The notes under the pieces were generated by a model. That model had not been told where the DNA came from, ran no database searches, and was given only the letters and a program-made list of their open reading frames with translations. From the NCBI RefSeq assembly GCF_026191185.1, contig NZ_JAPHOV010000001.1:1-64000 (forward strand): 64,000 nt of DNA, read 5' to 3'. The DNA comes from Legionella sp. PATHC032. GTDB taxonomy: Bacteria; Pseudomonadota; Gammaproteobacteria; Legionellales; Legionellaceae. The position numbers and the translations under genes are program-made. Shown here in pieces: positions 1-12,215 of the stretch (within the stretch, counting starts at the first letter, position 1; each line of letters begins with the position of its first letter).

Positions 1-1359
1 GTGTCAACTACTGCTTGGCAAAAATGTTTAGGTTTGTTGCAAGATGAATTTTCTGCTCAGCAATTTAATACCTGGTTGCGCCCTTTACAAGCTTACATAG
101 ACGAGCAACGTTTAATCTTATTAGCACCTAATCGTTTCGTTGTTGATTGGGTTAGAAAACATTTTTTTTCTCGTATTGAAGAGTTGATTAAACAGTTCTC
201 CGGTGATGATATCAAAGCTATTTCTATTGAAGTAGGTAGTAAACCTGTAGAAGTCGTTGAGACACCTGCTGATACAATTGTTGCTTCATCTAATACAGCA
301 CCACTAAAATCCGCTCCTAAAAAAGCAGTTGACTATAAAAGCAGTCACTTAAATAAAAAATTTGTTTTTGATAGCTTTGTCGAAGGTAATTCAAACCAAC
401 TGGCTAGAGCTGCATCTATGCAGGTAGCTGAGCGTCCCGGGGATGCTTATAATCCTTTATTTATTTATGGAGGGGTAGGCTTAGGTAAAACACATCTAAT
501 GCATGCTATTGGCAATAGTATTTTAAAGAATAATCCTGAGGCTAAAGTATTGTATTTGCATTCAGAACGTTTTGTTGCTGATATGGTTAAAGCATTACAA
601 ACAAATTCTATTAATGAATTTAAACGTTTTTATCGTTCTTTAAATGCTTTACTTATTGATGATATTCAGTTTTTTGCTGGAAAAGACAGATCACAAGAGG
701 AGTTTTTTCATACTTTTAACGCTTTACTGGAAGGTCAACAGCAAATTATATTGACCAGTGATCGATATCCTAAAGAAATAGAAGGGATGGAGGAGCGTTT
801 AAAATCTCGATTTGGATGGGGGTTGACTGTAGCAGTGGAACCTCCGGAGTTAGAAACGCGTGTAGCAATATTAATTAGTAAAGCAGAGCAGTCAAATATT
901 GAATTGCCCTATGAGGTAGCCTTTTTTATAGCCAAACGCATTCGTTCAAATGTCAGAGAACTCGAAGGTGCCTTGCGTCGAGTTATAGCCAATGCTCACT
1001 TTACTGGAAAACCTATAACTATTGAATTTGTACATGAAGCATTGCGTGATCTTCTAGCTTTGCAAGATAAGTTAGTTACTATAGAAAATATCCAAAAAAC
1101 AGTAGCTGAATATTATAAAGTTAAGGTCGCTGATTTACTTTCCAAACGCAGAAGTCGCTCTATTGCAAGACCAAGGCAAATGGCAATGGCCTTGAGCAAG
1201 GAATTGACCAACCATAGTTTACCTGAAATTGGTGATCATTTTGGAGGTAAAGATCATACGACAGTCATACATGCTTGTCGGAAGGTTAAAGAGTTAATCC
1301 AGGATGATAGCGATTTTGCTGAAGATTACAAAAATTTAATGCGAATATTATCTTCTTGA
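1..1359 (+). CDS. dnaA: Chromosomal replication initiator DnaA
   Basis: Initiates chromosome replication by binding DnaA boxes at oriC and opening the duplex. The 452-residue protein has an N-terminal domain I (about 1-80), a short linker, an AAA+ core with Walker [10 protein letters not shown] and Walker [10 protein letters not shown], and a C-terminal DNA-binding domain with the DnaA signature around [12 protein letters not shown]. The start is GTG at base 1, so its promoter and any upstream oriC lie outside the window. It is followed after 13 bases by dnaN in the usual dnaA-dnaN-recF-gyrB order. Family assignment is certain. Confidence 0.98.
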   Translation: MSTTAWQKCLGLLQDEFSAQQFNTWLRPLQAYIDEQRLILLAPNRFVVDWVRKHFFSRIEELIKQFSGDDIKAISIEVGSKPVEVVETPADTIVASSNTAPLKSAPKKAVDYKSSHLNKKFVFDSFVEGNSNQLARAASMQVAERPGDAYNPLFIYGGVGLGKTHLMHAIGNSILKNNPEAKVLYLHSERFVADMVKALQTNSINEFKRFYRSLNALLIDDIQFFAGKDRSQEEFFHTFNALLEGQQQIILTSDRYPKEIEGMEERLKSRFGWGLTVAVEPPELETRVAILISKAEQSNIELPYEVAFFIAKRIRSNVRELEGALRRVIANAHFTGKPITIEFVHEALRDLLALQDKLVTIENIQKTVAEYYKVKVADLLSKRRSRSIARPRQMAMALSKELTNHSLPEIGDHFGGKDHTTVIHACRKVKELIQDDSDFAEDYKNLMRILSS

Positions 1360-1372
1360 TACGGAGTCTATC

Positions 1373-2476
1373 TTGTTTGAGCTAACCATTAAAAAAGAAG
1401 ATCTGCTTACTCCATTGCTTACTGTTTCCGGAGCTGTTGATAAGAAGCAGTCTTTGGCTATTTTATCCCATTTTTTATTGAAACTATCAGATGGACTATT
1501 ATTTATTACTGCTACAGATTTGGAAATTGAAATGTCCGCACAAGTGGCATGTGACTCCAAGCAGACTAATGGTTCTATTACAGTACCAGCTAAGAAATTC
1601 ATTGATATTATCCGGTCATTGGATGAAAACGCTACTCCATCTATTGTTTTTGATAAAGCTTTAGTGACGATAAAACAAAACCGAAGTACATTTAAACTGG
1701 CTACTTTACCTGCTGAAAATTATCCCAGTAGTGAAGATGAATGTAATGATGTTGAGTTGACTATCCCACGTTTAGTCTTATTGCAGCTGTTGCAATCTAC
1801 TCATTTTGCTATGTCTCAGCAGGATGTTCGTATATTTTTGAATGGATTATTGCTAGAGTTTGACAGTAATCTTATTTCAGCAGTTGCTACTGATGGACAC
1901 AGAATGGCGATATCGAGATATTCTTGTAATAATGTTGCGCAAGCAAAGTTGCTTATACCCAAAAAGGGAGTGCAGGAATTATTAAGATTATTGAACTGTA
2001 TTAATGACGAACAAGTCCTATTGGCAGCAGGGAAGTCTCATATTAAACTGATTAGTAATCAATTTGTATTTCTGTCTAAATTAATCGAAGCACGCTTTCC
2101 TCCTTATGCTAAAGCTATACCAAGAGAGCAGGATAAACATATTATTATTGATTGTGCCACACTCAAGCGTGCATTATCTCGTATTGTCATTTTAGCTCAT
2201 GAGAAGTCAAAGGCTGTTTTGTTGCATTTACAACAAGGTCAGCTCACTTTAATCGCTAATAATAATGAGCAAGAAGAAGCAATTGAAACATTGAGTGCCG
2301 AAACACAAGGCGATGAACTCAAAATCGGACTTAATGCAACCTATTTGCTGGATGTTTTAACTCACTTTTCTGAAGGACAAATCAGGTTATCAATGTCTAA
2401 TACTGAAAGCAGTATTTTAATTGAGTCATTGGCCAATGATAATTATCAATACATCATTATGCCTATGAAAATATGA
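1373..2476 (+). CDS. dnaN: DNA polymerase III beta sliding clamp
   Basis: Ring-shaped processivity clamp that tethers DNA polymerase III to DNA. The length of 367 residues and the C-terminal ending YIIMPMKI, resembling the IMPMRL ending of other clamps, fit the family. The start is TTG at 1373, six bases after a GGAG ribosome-binding site at 1363-1366; no better ATG exists before the conserved N-terminus. The stop overlaps the recF start by four bases (ATGA), indicating translational coupling in the dnaA-dnaN-recF operon. Confidence 0.97.
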   Translation: MFELTIKKEDLLTPLLTVSGAVDKKQSLAILSHFLLKLSDGLLFITATDLEIEMSAQVACDSKQTNGSITVPAKKFIDIIRSLDENATPSIVFDKALVTIKQNRSTFKLATLPAENYPSSEDECNDVELTIPRLVLLQLLQSTHFAMSQQDVRIFLNGLLLEFDSNLISAVATDGHRMAISRYSCNNVAQAKLLIPKKGVQELLRLLNCINDEQVLLAAGKSHIKLISNQFVFLSKLIEARFPPYAKAIPREQDKHIIIDCATLKRALSRIVILAHEKSKAVLLHLQQGQLTLIANNNEQEEAIETLSAETQGDELKIGLNATYLLDVLTHFSEGQIRLSMSNTESSILIESLANDNYQYIIMPMKI

Positions 2477-3534
2477 TTTTATCTGAAGTAAGAATTCATA
2501 ATTTTCGCAATATCGCTTCGACTAATTTAATCCTAAACCCAAGTTTTAATTGTATTACAGGACCTAATGGCAGTGGTAAAACCTCGCTATTAGAAGCTCT
2601 TTACATGTTGAGCTGCGGGCACTCTTTCCGGTCTCGTGAAGTAGCGCCTATTATTTCTTATGGACAAAACCAGCTTAATGTTTTTGCCCGGGCTTACGAT
2701 GAAAGCACTATTAGCGTTCAGAAATCTATTGCTAATGGCACACAAATTAAATTGAATAATCAGTTTTGTTGTACTACAAGTCAGCTGGCCTATGCGCTTC
2801 CTTGCCAAGTTATTTACTCAGATATTTTTGAAATTATTGATGCAGGTCCCTCGGTAAGAAGAAGTTTGCTTGATTGGGGATTGTTTCACGTGAAACATGA
2901 TTATTTAAAAATCTGGAAGGAATATAAACGCATTCTTAGCCAAAGAAACGCCCTATTAAAGTCCAGAGCCACTTACGAACATTTTATTCCTTGGGATCAA
3001 CAGCTAGGTCAATTGGCAAATCAACTGGATAAATTTCGGAATGATTACTTTTTGCAATGGCAACCTAAATTTAATCAAGTGTTAAGTGAGTTAACCAACA
3101 TATCCTGTACAATACAGTATTATAAAGGCTGGGATAGAAGGAATACAGGGCAAAGTTTGAATGAAATACTTCACAAATCATTTGAAAGTGATAGGAATAA
3201 ACTATATACACAATTTGGACCGCATCAAGCTGATTTGATAATAAGTATTGAACAGTATAGAGTAAAGTATACACTCTCTCGTGGACAACAAAAAATAATT
3301 CTAATCTCGCTTAAATTGGCTCAAGGTCAATTACTGGACAAGGATTGTTTGTACCTTATTGATGATTTGGCTGCTGAGCTAGATGACTATCACCAGAGAA
3401 ATTTAATTAAGTATCTGACGCAGCAACGCGGTCAGTTTGTCATAACAAATTTAATTAAAGGTAACAATTGCGATATCCTCCCAATTAACACGGGTTTGCT
3501 TGAAGTGAACTGCGGCGCAATTAAAATGCTATAG
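2473..3534 (+). CDS. recF: DNA replication and repair ATPase RecF
   Basis: SMC/ABC-type ATPase of the RecFOR pathway that loads RecA at single-strand gaps. The 353-residue protein has Walker A GPNGSGKT near residue 30, the ABC signature LSRGQQK near 270 and Walker B LYLIDDLAAELD near 295. The start overlaps dnaN. The coding sequence contains a perfect 16-bp ParB-binding palindrome at 2882-2897, encoding residues around FHVKH, so this stretch appears to serve both protein coding and chromosome segregation. Confidence 0.97.
   Translation: MILSEVRIHNFRNIASTNLILNPSFNCITGPNGSGKTSLLEALYMLSCGHSFRSREVAPIISYGQNQLNVFARAYDESTISVQKSIANGTQIKLNNQFCCTTSQLAYALPCQVIYSDIFEIIDAGPSVRRSLLDWGLFHVKHDYLKIWKEYKRILSQRNALLKSRATYEHFIPWDQQLGQLANQLDKFRNDYFLQWQPKFNQVLSELTNISCTIQYYKGWDRRNTGQSLNEILHKSFESDRNKLYTQFGPHQADLIISIEQYRVKYTLSRGQQKIILISLKLAQGQLLDKDCLYLIDDLAAELDDYHQRNLIKYLTQQRGQFVITNLIKGNNCDILPINTGLLEVNCGAIKML
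2882..2897. promoter_or_regulatory. parS centromere site inside recF
   Basis: TGTTTCACGTGAAACA is a perfect 16-bp palindrome identical to the conserved bacterial chromosomal parS consensus bound by ParB. It lies inside the recF reading frame about 2.9 kb from the dnaA start, in the origin-proximal zone where parS sites cluster. The sequence match is direct; ParB occupancy is inferred. Confidence 0.9.
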
Positions 3535-3541
3535 TATGGAA

Positions 3542-3557
3542 TGTTTCACGTGGAACA
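3542..3557. promoter_or_regulatory. Second parS site, recF-gyrB spacer
   Basis: TGTTTCACGTGGAACA differs from the perfect palindrome at one position and still fits the degenerate parS form TGTTnCACGTGnAACA. It lies seven bases after the recF stop, 645 bases to the right of the intragenic copy. Confidence 0.85.
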
Positions 3558-3777
3558 GGAATTAATTGAATGCAAAGTTATCGCTATTGAATAATAACAT
3601 CTTAATATTGCATGAAATTCTAGAGATAAACATATGATGATCTAAAAATTGCTGTTCAAATGTGCTGGTATGGGAATCAAATAGACAAACCGATATCCAT
3701 AAAAATCAACACGACTAATTCAGAATACTCAAACGTAAAGTTCTCTACTTAAGATATAAACCAAATATAAAAGATGA

Positions 3778-3783
3778 TATAAT
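3778..3783 (+). promoter_or_regulatory. Probable gyrB -10 element
   Basis: A TATAAT hexamer lies 40 bases before the gyrB start codon in an AT-rich leader. No convincing -35 hexamer stands at 16-18 bases upstream, so activation or an extended contact may be involved. The recF-gyrB spacer otherwise shows only the parS site and no perfect DnaA box. Confidence 0.4.
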
Positions 3784-3796
3784 ACATTCATTTTAA

Positions 3797-6241
<2,445 letters not shown>

Positions 6242-6617
6242 ACAAATATTCTTGATGGTTGGAGTGAAGGTTGCCCCACTAATGGCAACTGTCCTCTAAC
6301 TCACAGCATATTCACGCAATAATTTAACTTATTTTCCTATGAAGATTATGAATCTCAATAACATGGCTTCTTGATTGCTTTAAAGAAAAATTAGAAGAGG
6401 TAAACTACCCAATCGAATAATAAGTGCTGCGTCCTTGCAGCGAAGTACATCCTTTGTACTGGTCCCTTAGTTGACTTCCTGTCAGACATATCCTTGTCAT
6501 CCCTGTATGCTTTAAGTATAACCAATTGGTGATTTATGTCATTGAGTATAATGAGCAGTGATATGTAAGAAATTTCTCAATTCAGAAGTGGTATTATCTT
6601 CCTCATTGAAAGCAGCA
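6242..6617. other. gyrB / agmatine deiminase convergent spacer
   Basis: This 376-base spacer separates two convergent genes. It holds a short GTTGCC/GGCAAC hairpin at 6270-6289 without a clear T-run, and a chain of small hairpins at 6426-6498 listed separately. No credible gene was seen. Confidence 0.6.
6426..6498. repeat. Chain of small TCC-loop hairpins
   Basis: Four short inverted repeats follow one another with similar loops: GCTGC/GCAGC (6426-6441), AGTACA/TGTACT (6444-6460), TGAC/GTCA (6472-6484) and GACA/TGTC (6485-6498). Each loop contains TCC, usually TCCT. The pattern resembles bacterial intergenic arrays of mini-palindromes. It could act as an mRNA 3' end structure for gyrB or as a dispersed repeat. 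Confidence 0.6.
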
Positions 6618-7658
6618 CTATCCTGCAATGCCAATGGATTTAGGTTGCTGTTGAGTAATACAGTGTATACCGCCGCCACCAGAAAATACATCGAGCGCAT
6701 CAATTTGTGTAATTTTATATCCTGGAAATATCTGTAGAAATAGCTGATAAGCCAATCTGTCAAAAGACTCATATCCAAAAGCAGGCATCACAATACCTTG
6801 ATTAGCCATGTAAAAATTTATGTACGAGAGAGTGAGCCTTTCCCCATCAAGGTAAGTTGGAGGAGGTTGTTCAACAGTATACACCTCAAGTGTTCTCCCT
6901 CTAGAATCCTTAGATGATTTAAGAATTTCAAAGTTCTCTTGCAGACGATGATAATTAGGATCTTCTTTATCATTGGTAATAAGGCATAATACCTTTCCAG
7001 GAGCAATAAATGTAGCTATTTCATCAACATGACCATCTGTTTCATCGCCTATCAATCCCATATTCAGCCAAATAATGTGCTCGGCTCCCAGGTAATTCAA
7101 AAGGTATTGCTCGATTTCCTGCTGAGTTAAATGAGGGTTTCTATTGGTATTTAATAAACATTCTTTGCTTGTTAATATTGTCCCCTCACCATCGACATGA
7201 AAGGATCCTCCTTCCATAACCAACTGTGCATAGAAGTATTGAGCACCAGTGTATTTTATTAATTGAGAAGCTATTAAATTATCTAAAGCGCAGTCAGCGT
7301 AATTACCACCCCAGGCATTATGTATCCAATCTATTCCAGCAAGTTGTTTTGCTTCATTAATTAAAAAAGTAGCACCCGTATCACGGGTCCATGAGTCGTT
7401 AATTGGTAAAGAGATAATTTCAATATTAGGGCCATTGCATAATTTTTTAGCTGAATCTTCATCACCTGGATTGACTAATAAAGTGACAGGCTCAAATTGA
7501 GAAATAGCATTTGCAACCCGAGCATAGGCAATTTTTGCTTTATCTAATCCGATTTTAGACCAAGTGTTTTGATGACAAGGCCATGCCATCCAGCATCGCT
7601 CATGAGGATACCATTCAGCAGGCATATAAAAACCATTTTGTTTCGGAGTTGTATTCAT
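6618..7658 (-). CDS. aguA: Agmatine deiminase
   Basis: Hydrolyses agmatine to N-carbamoylputrescine and ammonia, the middle step of the arginine decarboxylase route to putrescine. The 346-residue protein has WMAWPCH near the N-terminus, [12 protein letters not shown], the [12 protein letters not shown] motif and the C-terminal GGGGIHC with the nucleophilic cysteine near residue 333, all typical of the peptidyl-arginine-deiminase-like family. The ATG at 7658 was chosen; a GTG two codons upstream overlaps the speA stop as GTGA and may be the coupled start. It is the last gene of an aguB-speA-aguA operon. Confidence 0.93.
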   Translation of the reverse strand: MNTTPKQNGFYMPAEWYPHERCWMAWPCHQNTWSKIGLDKAKIAYARVANAISQFEPVTLLVNPGDEDSAKKLCNGPNIEIISLPINDSWTRDTGATFLINEAKQLAGIDWIHNAWGGNYADCALDNLIASQLIKYTGAQYFYAQLVMEGGSFHVDGEGTILTSKECLLNTNRNPHLTQQEIEQYLLNYLGAEHIIWLNMGLIGDETDGHVDEIATFIAPGKVLCLITNDKEDPNYHRLQENFEILKSSKDSRGRTLEVYTVEQPPPTYLDGERLTLSYINFYMANQGIVMPAFGYESFDRLAYQLFLQIFPGYKITQIDALDVFSGGGGIHCITQQQPKSIGIAG

Positions 7659-7660
7659 AA

Positions 7661-9553
7661 TCACTGTGCTATATTTCCATCAAGGTAAGTTAATTGAGAA
7701 AAAATACTTCTTAATTCATTTAGGTAAGAGAGAGCCTTTTCCTTAGGAAGTTCAGATTTTATTAATTGCTTTTCATAAGATTGAATTAATTTCTTGGTAT
7801 CGAAATGGGCTAAATTCAACACGTTTGTGACAGTGTCACCACTGACTAAATCATCCAGCTCAAAATGCCCATCATCAGAAAGTTTTACATCCAAAGAATT
7901 GGTATCTCCAAACAAGTTATGAAGATTACCTAATATTTCCTGATAGGCGCCAACCAGGAAAAATCCCATATTATAAGGGTTGTTGACATCATAAGAAGGG
8001 AGCATCAATGTGGTTGTAACACAGGAACTACCAGGATATTGTTTAATTGTACCATCTGAATCGCAGGTTAAATCTTGCAGAATGCTATGCATGCTAAGCG
8101 TTCTATCAAGCTGAGAGATAGGGGCTACCGGGAAAATCTGGCCAATGGCCCATGCATCAGGAATAGATTGGAAAAAAGAAATATTACAAAATATCTTGGC
8201 AGCCATGCATTCATTGATTCGCATCAGTAAAGCTTTTTCACTTGGATTTTCTTCATCCAGTTTATCTTTTATCTCCATACAAATGTTTGTGTAAAAAGCT
8301 TCCACTTTGGCTTTTTCCTGCAGACTGATTACCCCATGTTTAAAAAGGGAGTGTGCTTCATTAAGCGAATGTGCTGCATAATTATATATTTCAGTAGGTG
8401 AGCTGTCTGTTATTGCTTGGTAAGTATCGTAAATATCGCGAATGACATGTGAGTCATCCTCCGATATTTCAGGAAGGACAGGCGCCTTATTGATGATTTC
8501 TATATCCGTAATATTGGAAATTAATACAGCATGATGAGCTGTTAATGCTCGTCCTGATTCGGAGATAAGATCAGGTTCTGGTATCTCAGCTTCCTGACAT
8601 AAGTGTTTTAAAGCTAACATGATGTGCGTAGCATACTCAACAAGACTGTAGTTCATTGAGCATCCTTTATTAGATCGAGTTCCCTCATAATCCACACTCA
8701 GACCTCCACCAACATCAATTGTGCTTATTGGAGCATTGAGCTGACGTAACTCAATATAGTATCTCGCTACTTCCTGCATGCAATGGCGTATGTCATGGAT
8801 GTTGGCAATTTGAGAGCCTAAATGGCAGTGCATTAACTGTAGACAATCCAGCATATCATTGGCTTTTAATTGTAAAATCAGTTCAAGTACCTGTTTGGCA
8901 TTCAATCCAAATTTTGACTTAACCCCACCTGTATTTTCCCACTTGCCAGCACTCTTGCTGACTAGCCGAATTCGTACGCCTAATGTCGGTTTTACTTGAA
9001 GGCGCGCAGATTCCTTTAAAATAATGTCCAATTCGGATTTTTTTTCAATAACAATAAAAACCTTATGACCCATTTGTTGAGCAATTAGCGCTGTACGAAT
9101 GTAGCTTGTATCTTTATAGCCGTTACAAACGATGGTACTTTGATGATCACCCAGCATACCTATAACCGCCATCAATTCAGGTTTGCTGCCTGCTTCAAGA
9201 CCTATCCGATTATCAGGCGATTTTAACAATTCCCGCACCACACTTTGTTCCTGGTTAACTTTAATCGGATAAACCAGTTGATAATTACCGGCATAATAGG
9301 TATCTTCTCGAGCCTGGGTGAACGCCTGATAAATTCTATGGACTCTATCATGCAGAATATCACTACAACGGATCAATAAAGGCAAATGCAATCCCGCACG
9401 GTCAGCTGCGTCAACTATAGTTTGCAGTTCAACACCTTGTTTACCTGGTTTTTTACTAATCTCAATATTTCCCTTGGAGTTAATTCGGAAATATCCTTCA
9501 CCCCAATTTTCTATGTTATAAAGATTTCCATCTGATAGGGTATTATTGTTCAT
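7661..9553 (-). CDS. speA: Biosynthetic arginine decarboxylase
   Basis: PLP-dependent fold-type III enzyme converting arginine to agmatine. The 630-residue length fits bacterial SpeA. Visible signatures are YPIKVNQEQ, carrying the PLP-binding lysine, HCHLGSQI, the glycine-rich [13 protein letters not shown] and [14 protein letters not shown] ribosome-binding site precedes the ATG. It starts 19 bases after aguB and ends against aguA, so the three successive putrescine enzymes are probably one transcript. Confidence 0.95.
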   Translation of the reverse strand: MNNNTLSDGNLYNIENWGEGYFRINSKGNIEISKKPGKQGVELQTIVDAADRAGLHLPLLIRCSDILHDRVHRIYQAFTQAREDTYYAGNYQLVYPIKVNQEQSVVRELLKSPDNRIGLEAGSKPELMAVIGMLGDHQSTIVCNGYKDTSYIRTALIAQQMGHKVFIVIEKKSELDIILKESARLQVKPTLGVRIRLVSKSAGKWENTGGVKSKFGLNAKQVLELILQLKANDMLDCLQLMHCHLGSQIANIHDIRHCMQEVARYYIELRQLNAPISTIDVGGGLSVDYEGTRSNKGCSMNYSLVEYATHIMLALKHLCQEAEIPEPDLISESGRALTAHHAVLISNITDIEIINKAPVLPEISEDDSHVIRDIYDTYQAITDSSPTEIYNYAAHSLNEAHSLFKHGVISLQEKAKVEAFYTNICMEIKDKLDEENPSEKALLMRINECMAAKIFCNISFFQSIPDAWAIGQIFPVAPISQLDRTLSMHSILQDLTCDSDGTIKQYPGSSCVTTTLMLPSYDVNNPYNMGFFLVGAYQEILGNLHNLFGDTNSLDVKLSDDGHFELDDLVSGDTVTNVLNLAHFDTKKLIQSYEKQLIKSELPKEKALSYLNELRSIFSQLTYLDGNIAQ

Positions 9554-9572
9554 TCTAACATTCCAAAGAGGA

Positions 9573-10418
9573 TTAACGGGATTTAACTAATTCATGATAA
9601 GTCTCGGGCTCCCGTTGTTGGGGAAATGGGAATAATCGTCCCCACAATTCGCGTTGACTGAAATCCAGTTCTGCAACCAATACAGCGGGTTCATTGCGCG
9701 GTGCCTGAATTAAAACTTCACCCATAGGGTTACTGATAAAGCTGCTTCCGTAAAAAGTTAAACCATCTTCGCAGCCAATCCGGTTGACAGCAATAATGAA
9801 AGTGTTACTCATAATTCCCTGTGCTACCATAACTTTTTGCCACATGGGTTGGCTATCAAATCCTGGTGCTGTCGGTTCCCCTCCAATAGCCGTGGGATAA
9901 ACCAAAATTTCAGCTCCCTTCAATCCATAAATCCTTGATAATTCCGGGAACCATTGGTCATAGCATGTCGGTAATCCCAAACGGTGATCAGCAATGCTAT
10001 GGACGGGGTAATTGGAATCGCCTGGTTTGAAGTAAAAGTTTTCATGATATTTTTCACCGCTAGGGATATGTTGCTTTCTGGTAACAGCAATCAATTCTCC
10101 TTGGGGATTAAAAGCGACTGCGGTATTATAACCTTCCTTTTCAAAAAGTGACGCGGTAATATGAATTTGATTTGCCTTTGCCATTTGACCAACAAATTGA
10201 GCAGTAGGGCCTGTGGCAATATCCTCCATATAGGGAGCAGGGTCAACATCATAGCGGGTACAGAAATAAGGGCTTAATGTAAGTTCTTGTAAACAAACAA
10301 GCTTTGCTCCTTGCTGGGCAGCTGAAAATATTCCGGAAGCCAATCTATCTTGATGCTCTTTAGGATTTTCATACCATTGTTCCTGAACCAGTGCTACCGT
10401 TAGTTTGTTTTCTTTCAT
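9573..10418 (-). CDS. aguB: N-carbamoylputrescine amidase
   Basis: Carbon-nitrogen hydrolase converting N-carbamoylputrescine to putrescine, CO2 and ammonia. The nitrilase triad is visible: Glu in CLQELTLSP, Lys in TRKQHIP and Cys in LPTCYDQWFPE. Length (281 residues) fits the family. The ATG at 10418 was chosen because GGGAA lies six bases upstream; the frame extends to a TTG at 10430 without a site. It is the first gene of the putrescine operon, so the promoter should lie in the spacer to its right. Confidence 0.93.
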   Translation of the reverse strand: MKENKLTVALVQEQWYENPKEHQDRLASGIFSAAQQGAKLVCLQELTLSPYFCTRYDVDPAPYMEDIATGPTAQFVGQMAKANQIHITASLFEKEGYNTAVAFNPQGELIAVTRKQHIPSGEKYHENFYFKPGDSNYPVHSIADHRLGLPTCYDQWFPELSRIYGLKGAEILVYPTAIGGEPTAPGFDSQPMWQKVMVAQGIMSNTFIIAVNRIGCEDGLTFYGSSFISNPMGEVLIQAPRNEPAVLVAELDFSQRELWGRLFPFPQQREPETYHELVKSR

Positions 10419-10512
10419 TAGAGTTCCCAATAAATGCTGTTAAGTAATTTTTTATCTCGAATTCAAATCGCCTATTCTTGCTTAAATTAAATCATCAATA
10501 CAGATTAAAAAT

Positions 10513-10608
10513 ATGGCTATGTTATCAAAAAAAGCTCTCATTGTACTAGCATTAATTTCAATTCAATGCTCATTTTTGCTGCTATTAACTGCTAATGAAA
10601 ATCGATAA
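10513..10608 (+). CDS. Possible 31-residue hydrophobic peptide
   Basis: An ATG-initiated frame encodes a basic N-terminus (MAMLSKKA) and a hydrophobic stretch of about 20 residues ending in NENR. A cysteine at LISIQCS could mimic a lipobox. There is no good ribosome-binding site, only AT-rich sequence, so it may be chance. It is not recognised as any family. Confidence 0.22.
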   Translation: MAMLSKKALIVLALISIQCSFLLLLTANENR

Positions 10609-10891
10609 CTGCAGCTGTTCTGAAGATATTGAAGTATTCCGACTATTGATTAGAAGCAGAACTTTCTCTTCATTTAAGACAGCATACTCTGTTTTCCTTA
10701 GGTTTTTGCGAGGTAAGGGTCTTGCTTATTTGTTTTAAAACTAAAATAAACCTGTTCAATAGCATTCTGTTCGAATCCTATTAATTTTAAAGTGCTGTTT
10801 TATTCCTAATTCATTGCTTTAACCTGAGCAGATTGCAATAAGTGAATGAATTTATGGGAAAATACTAACATGAATTGTCGCTTCATGATGT

Positions 10892-10917
10892 GTAAAGAAT
10901 GGGTAAAAAAGTGTAAA
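10892..10917 (+). promoter_or_regulatory. Three phased GTAAA repeats, CpxR-box-like
   Basis: GTAAA occurs at 10892-10896, 10903-10907 and 10913-10917, giving GTAAA-N6-GTAAA-N5-GTAAA. The CpxR consensus is two GTAAA half-sites about five bases apart, and CpxR is known to regulate icm/dot and effector genes in Legionella. The target is unclear: the site lies after ravA and about 475 bases before aguB. Binding is inferred. Confidence 0.4.
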
Positions 10918-10918
10918 G

Positions 10919-10942
10919 TTGCCCTTAGCTAAGTAAGGGCAA
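10919..10942 (-). terminator. ravA terminator-like hairpin
   Basis: A perfect 9-bp stem, TTGCCCTTA/TAAGGGCAA, with a 6-base loop lies just beyond the ravA stop. The U-tract on the minus strand is weak (CTTTACAC), so termination may be partial or Rho-dependent. Confidence 0.55.
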
Positions 10943-10955
10943 GGATATTGATCCT

Positions 10956-12215
10956 TTATCTGCCAAATAATCCGCAAAAATTAGTCCAGCAATTACTTTT
11001 CTCTTCTTCCTCTTCAGAATCTGAGGCAATGGGTTCTCTCTGAGAGTTTTTCTTCTTTTGTTCTTCTGATTGCTCTTTAAATAAAACGTTTCTGTTGCGT
11101 AAACTGGTTGGTGTTTCTTGCTTTGGTAAAATTTCCTCTGTAGATGGTAAGGCAATGGGTGTGGGCTTTATCAGGCAAAGCTCTTCTTTAGGCACCATAG
11201 CACTGGCTATCATCCTGAAAGGGCTTGATTGCTCGTGAGCTGCTCCATTGATCATTTCCAGTTTTCTACTGATATCTGAACGTACTTTAGCATCCAGTTT
11301 AGCTAATTTTTCTCCGATAGCTTGCTCATGCCCTTTTAATAACTCCGGGAATAAAACTGCAAATTCAAGGCATAAATCAACGCTAAAATCACGGCTATTG
11401 AAAAATTGCTCTGGATTATCACCTAATAAGTTACGGTCTATATCCCTTCTTAATGCAAAAGCAGATTGGACTTTTATTGCAAGCTCACTATCTTCGGCAC
11501 AGAAACCCTTAATTTTCCTTAATACATCCATGCGATTTTCAGCAGGGGTTCTCAGTGCAAGTTTTCCGGCAATTGAAGATTCTTTATCTTTAATTACACT
11601 GAATAAACTTGCAAATTCAATACAAGAGTCGATTGTGAATTCACGGCTTGAGAAGAATTGATCGGGCCTGTCACCTAACAATAATCGTTCTATGTCCCTG
11701 CGAACGGCAAAAGCGTGGCCAACTTTAGCGGCAAACAGAGATTGTGGGAAAATATTGTTAATATTTTGAGATACCCGGGAACGATCTTGAGCAGGAGTGG
11801 TTTCAGCCAGCCTCAATGCAATGGCTACTTCATTGTTATTTAATACATCGATAGCCAACTTATTAAAATTATTAAATAGCTCATCATCAAATTCTTTTTC
11901 CAATATCATGGAATGAGGGTTTTTATTGCGCGGATCGAGTAAGGAAATGATTCTTTTTTTTACTTGATAAGCTTGGAATAAAACAGAATGAAAGGTATCG
12001 CTATCATCTTGTGGCATTCTTGCTGCTTCAATGGCATGTGCAAAATCTTTTAATTCATTAACGGGGCATTCCAAAACCAGGCGGCAGGCTAAAACTAATT
12101 TTTCATCATTGGTTAATTTGTTTAGCTCTTCACGGTTTTCTGCCAGTGCGTCACCATTGCCAAGTACTTCATAGGGATGCTCTAATCCTTTTAATTCATC
12201 GCAAGTAAACGTCAT
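10956..12215 (-). CDS. ravA: Dot/Icm effector RavA
   Basis: Recognised by position between the putrescine operon and hfq as Philadelphia-1 lpg0008, RavA, reported as a type IVB translocated protein of unknown biochemical activity. The 419-residue protein is built from about 84-residue repeats: two clear copies (about 138-221 and 222-304) share RRDI.R.LLGD.P.QFF.SR.F..D.C.EFA.LF, and a degenerate copy lies at about 50-137. The tail is polar with a glutamate run at about 401-405, like the E-block of Dot/Icm signals, and ends NCWTNFCGLFGR. An AGGAG site lies six bases before the ATG. No catalytic motif was seen. Confidence 0.85.
   Translation of the reverse strand: MTFTCDELKGLEHPYEVLGNGDALAENREELNKLTNDEKLVLACRLVLECPVNELKDFAHAIEAARMPQDDSDTFHSVLFQAYQVKKRIISLLDPRNKNPHSMILEKEFDDELFNNFNKLAIDVLNNNEVAIALRLAETTPAQDRSRVSQNINNIFPQSLFAAKVGHAFAVRRDIERLLLGDRPDQFFSSREFTIDSCIEFASLFSVIKDKESSIAGKLALRTPAENRMDVLRKIKGFCAEDSELAIKVQSAFALRRDIDRNLLGDNPEQFFNSRDFSVDLCLEFAVLFPELLKGHEQAIGEKLAKLDAKVRSDISRKLEMINGAAHEQSSPFRMIASAMVPKEELCLIKPTPIALPSTEEILPKQETPTSLRNRNVLFKEQSEEQKKKNSQREPIASDSEEEEEKSNCWTNFCGLFGR

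Larger units (their letters stand above)
10419..10955. other. ravA-aguB spacer
   Basis: A 537-base spacer between the end of ravA and the start of aguB. It contains a possible short hydrophobic ORF (10513-10608), a CATGAA/TTCATG hairpin at 10870-10887, three GTAAA repeats at 10892-10917 and the ravA terminator-like hairpin at 10919-10942. The promoter of the putrescine operon should lie here, but no convincing -35/-10 pair was identified. Confidence 0.55.

Noticed and set aside
10765..10780. GTTCGAATCC resembling a tRNA T-loop in the ravA-aguB spacer
   Set aside because: The flanking bases do not pair to form a T-stem and no acceptor, D or anticodon arm can be drawn.
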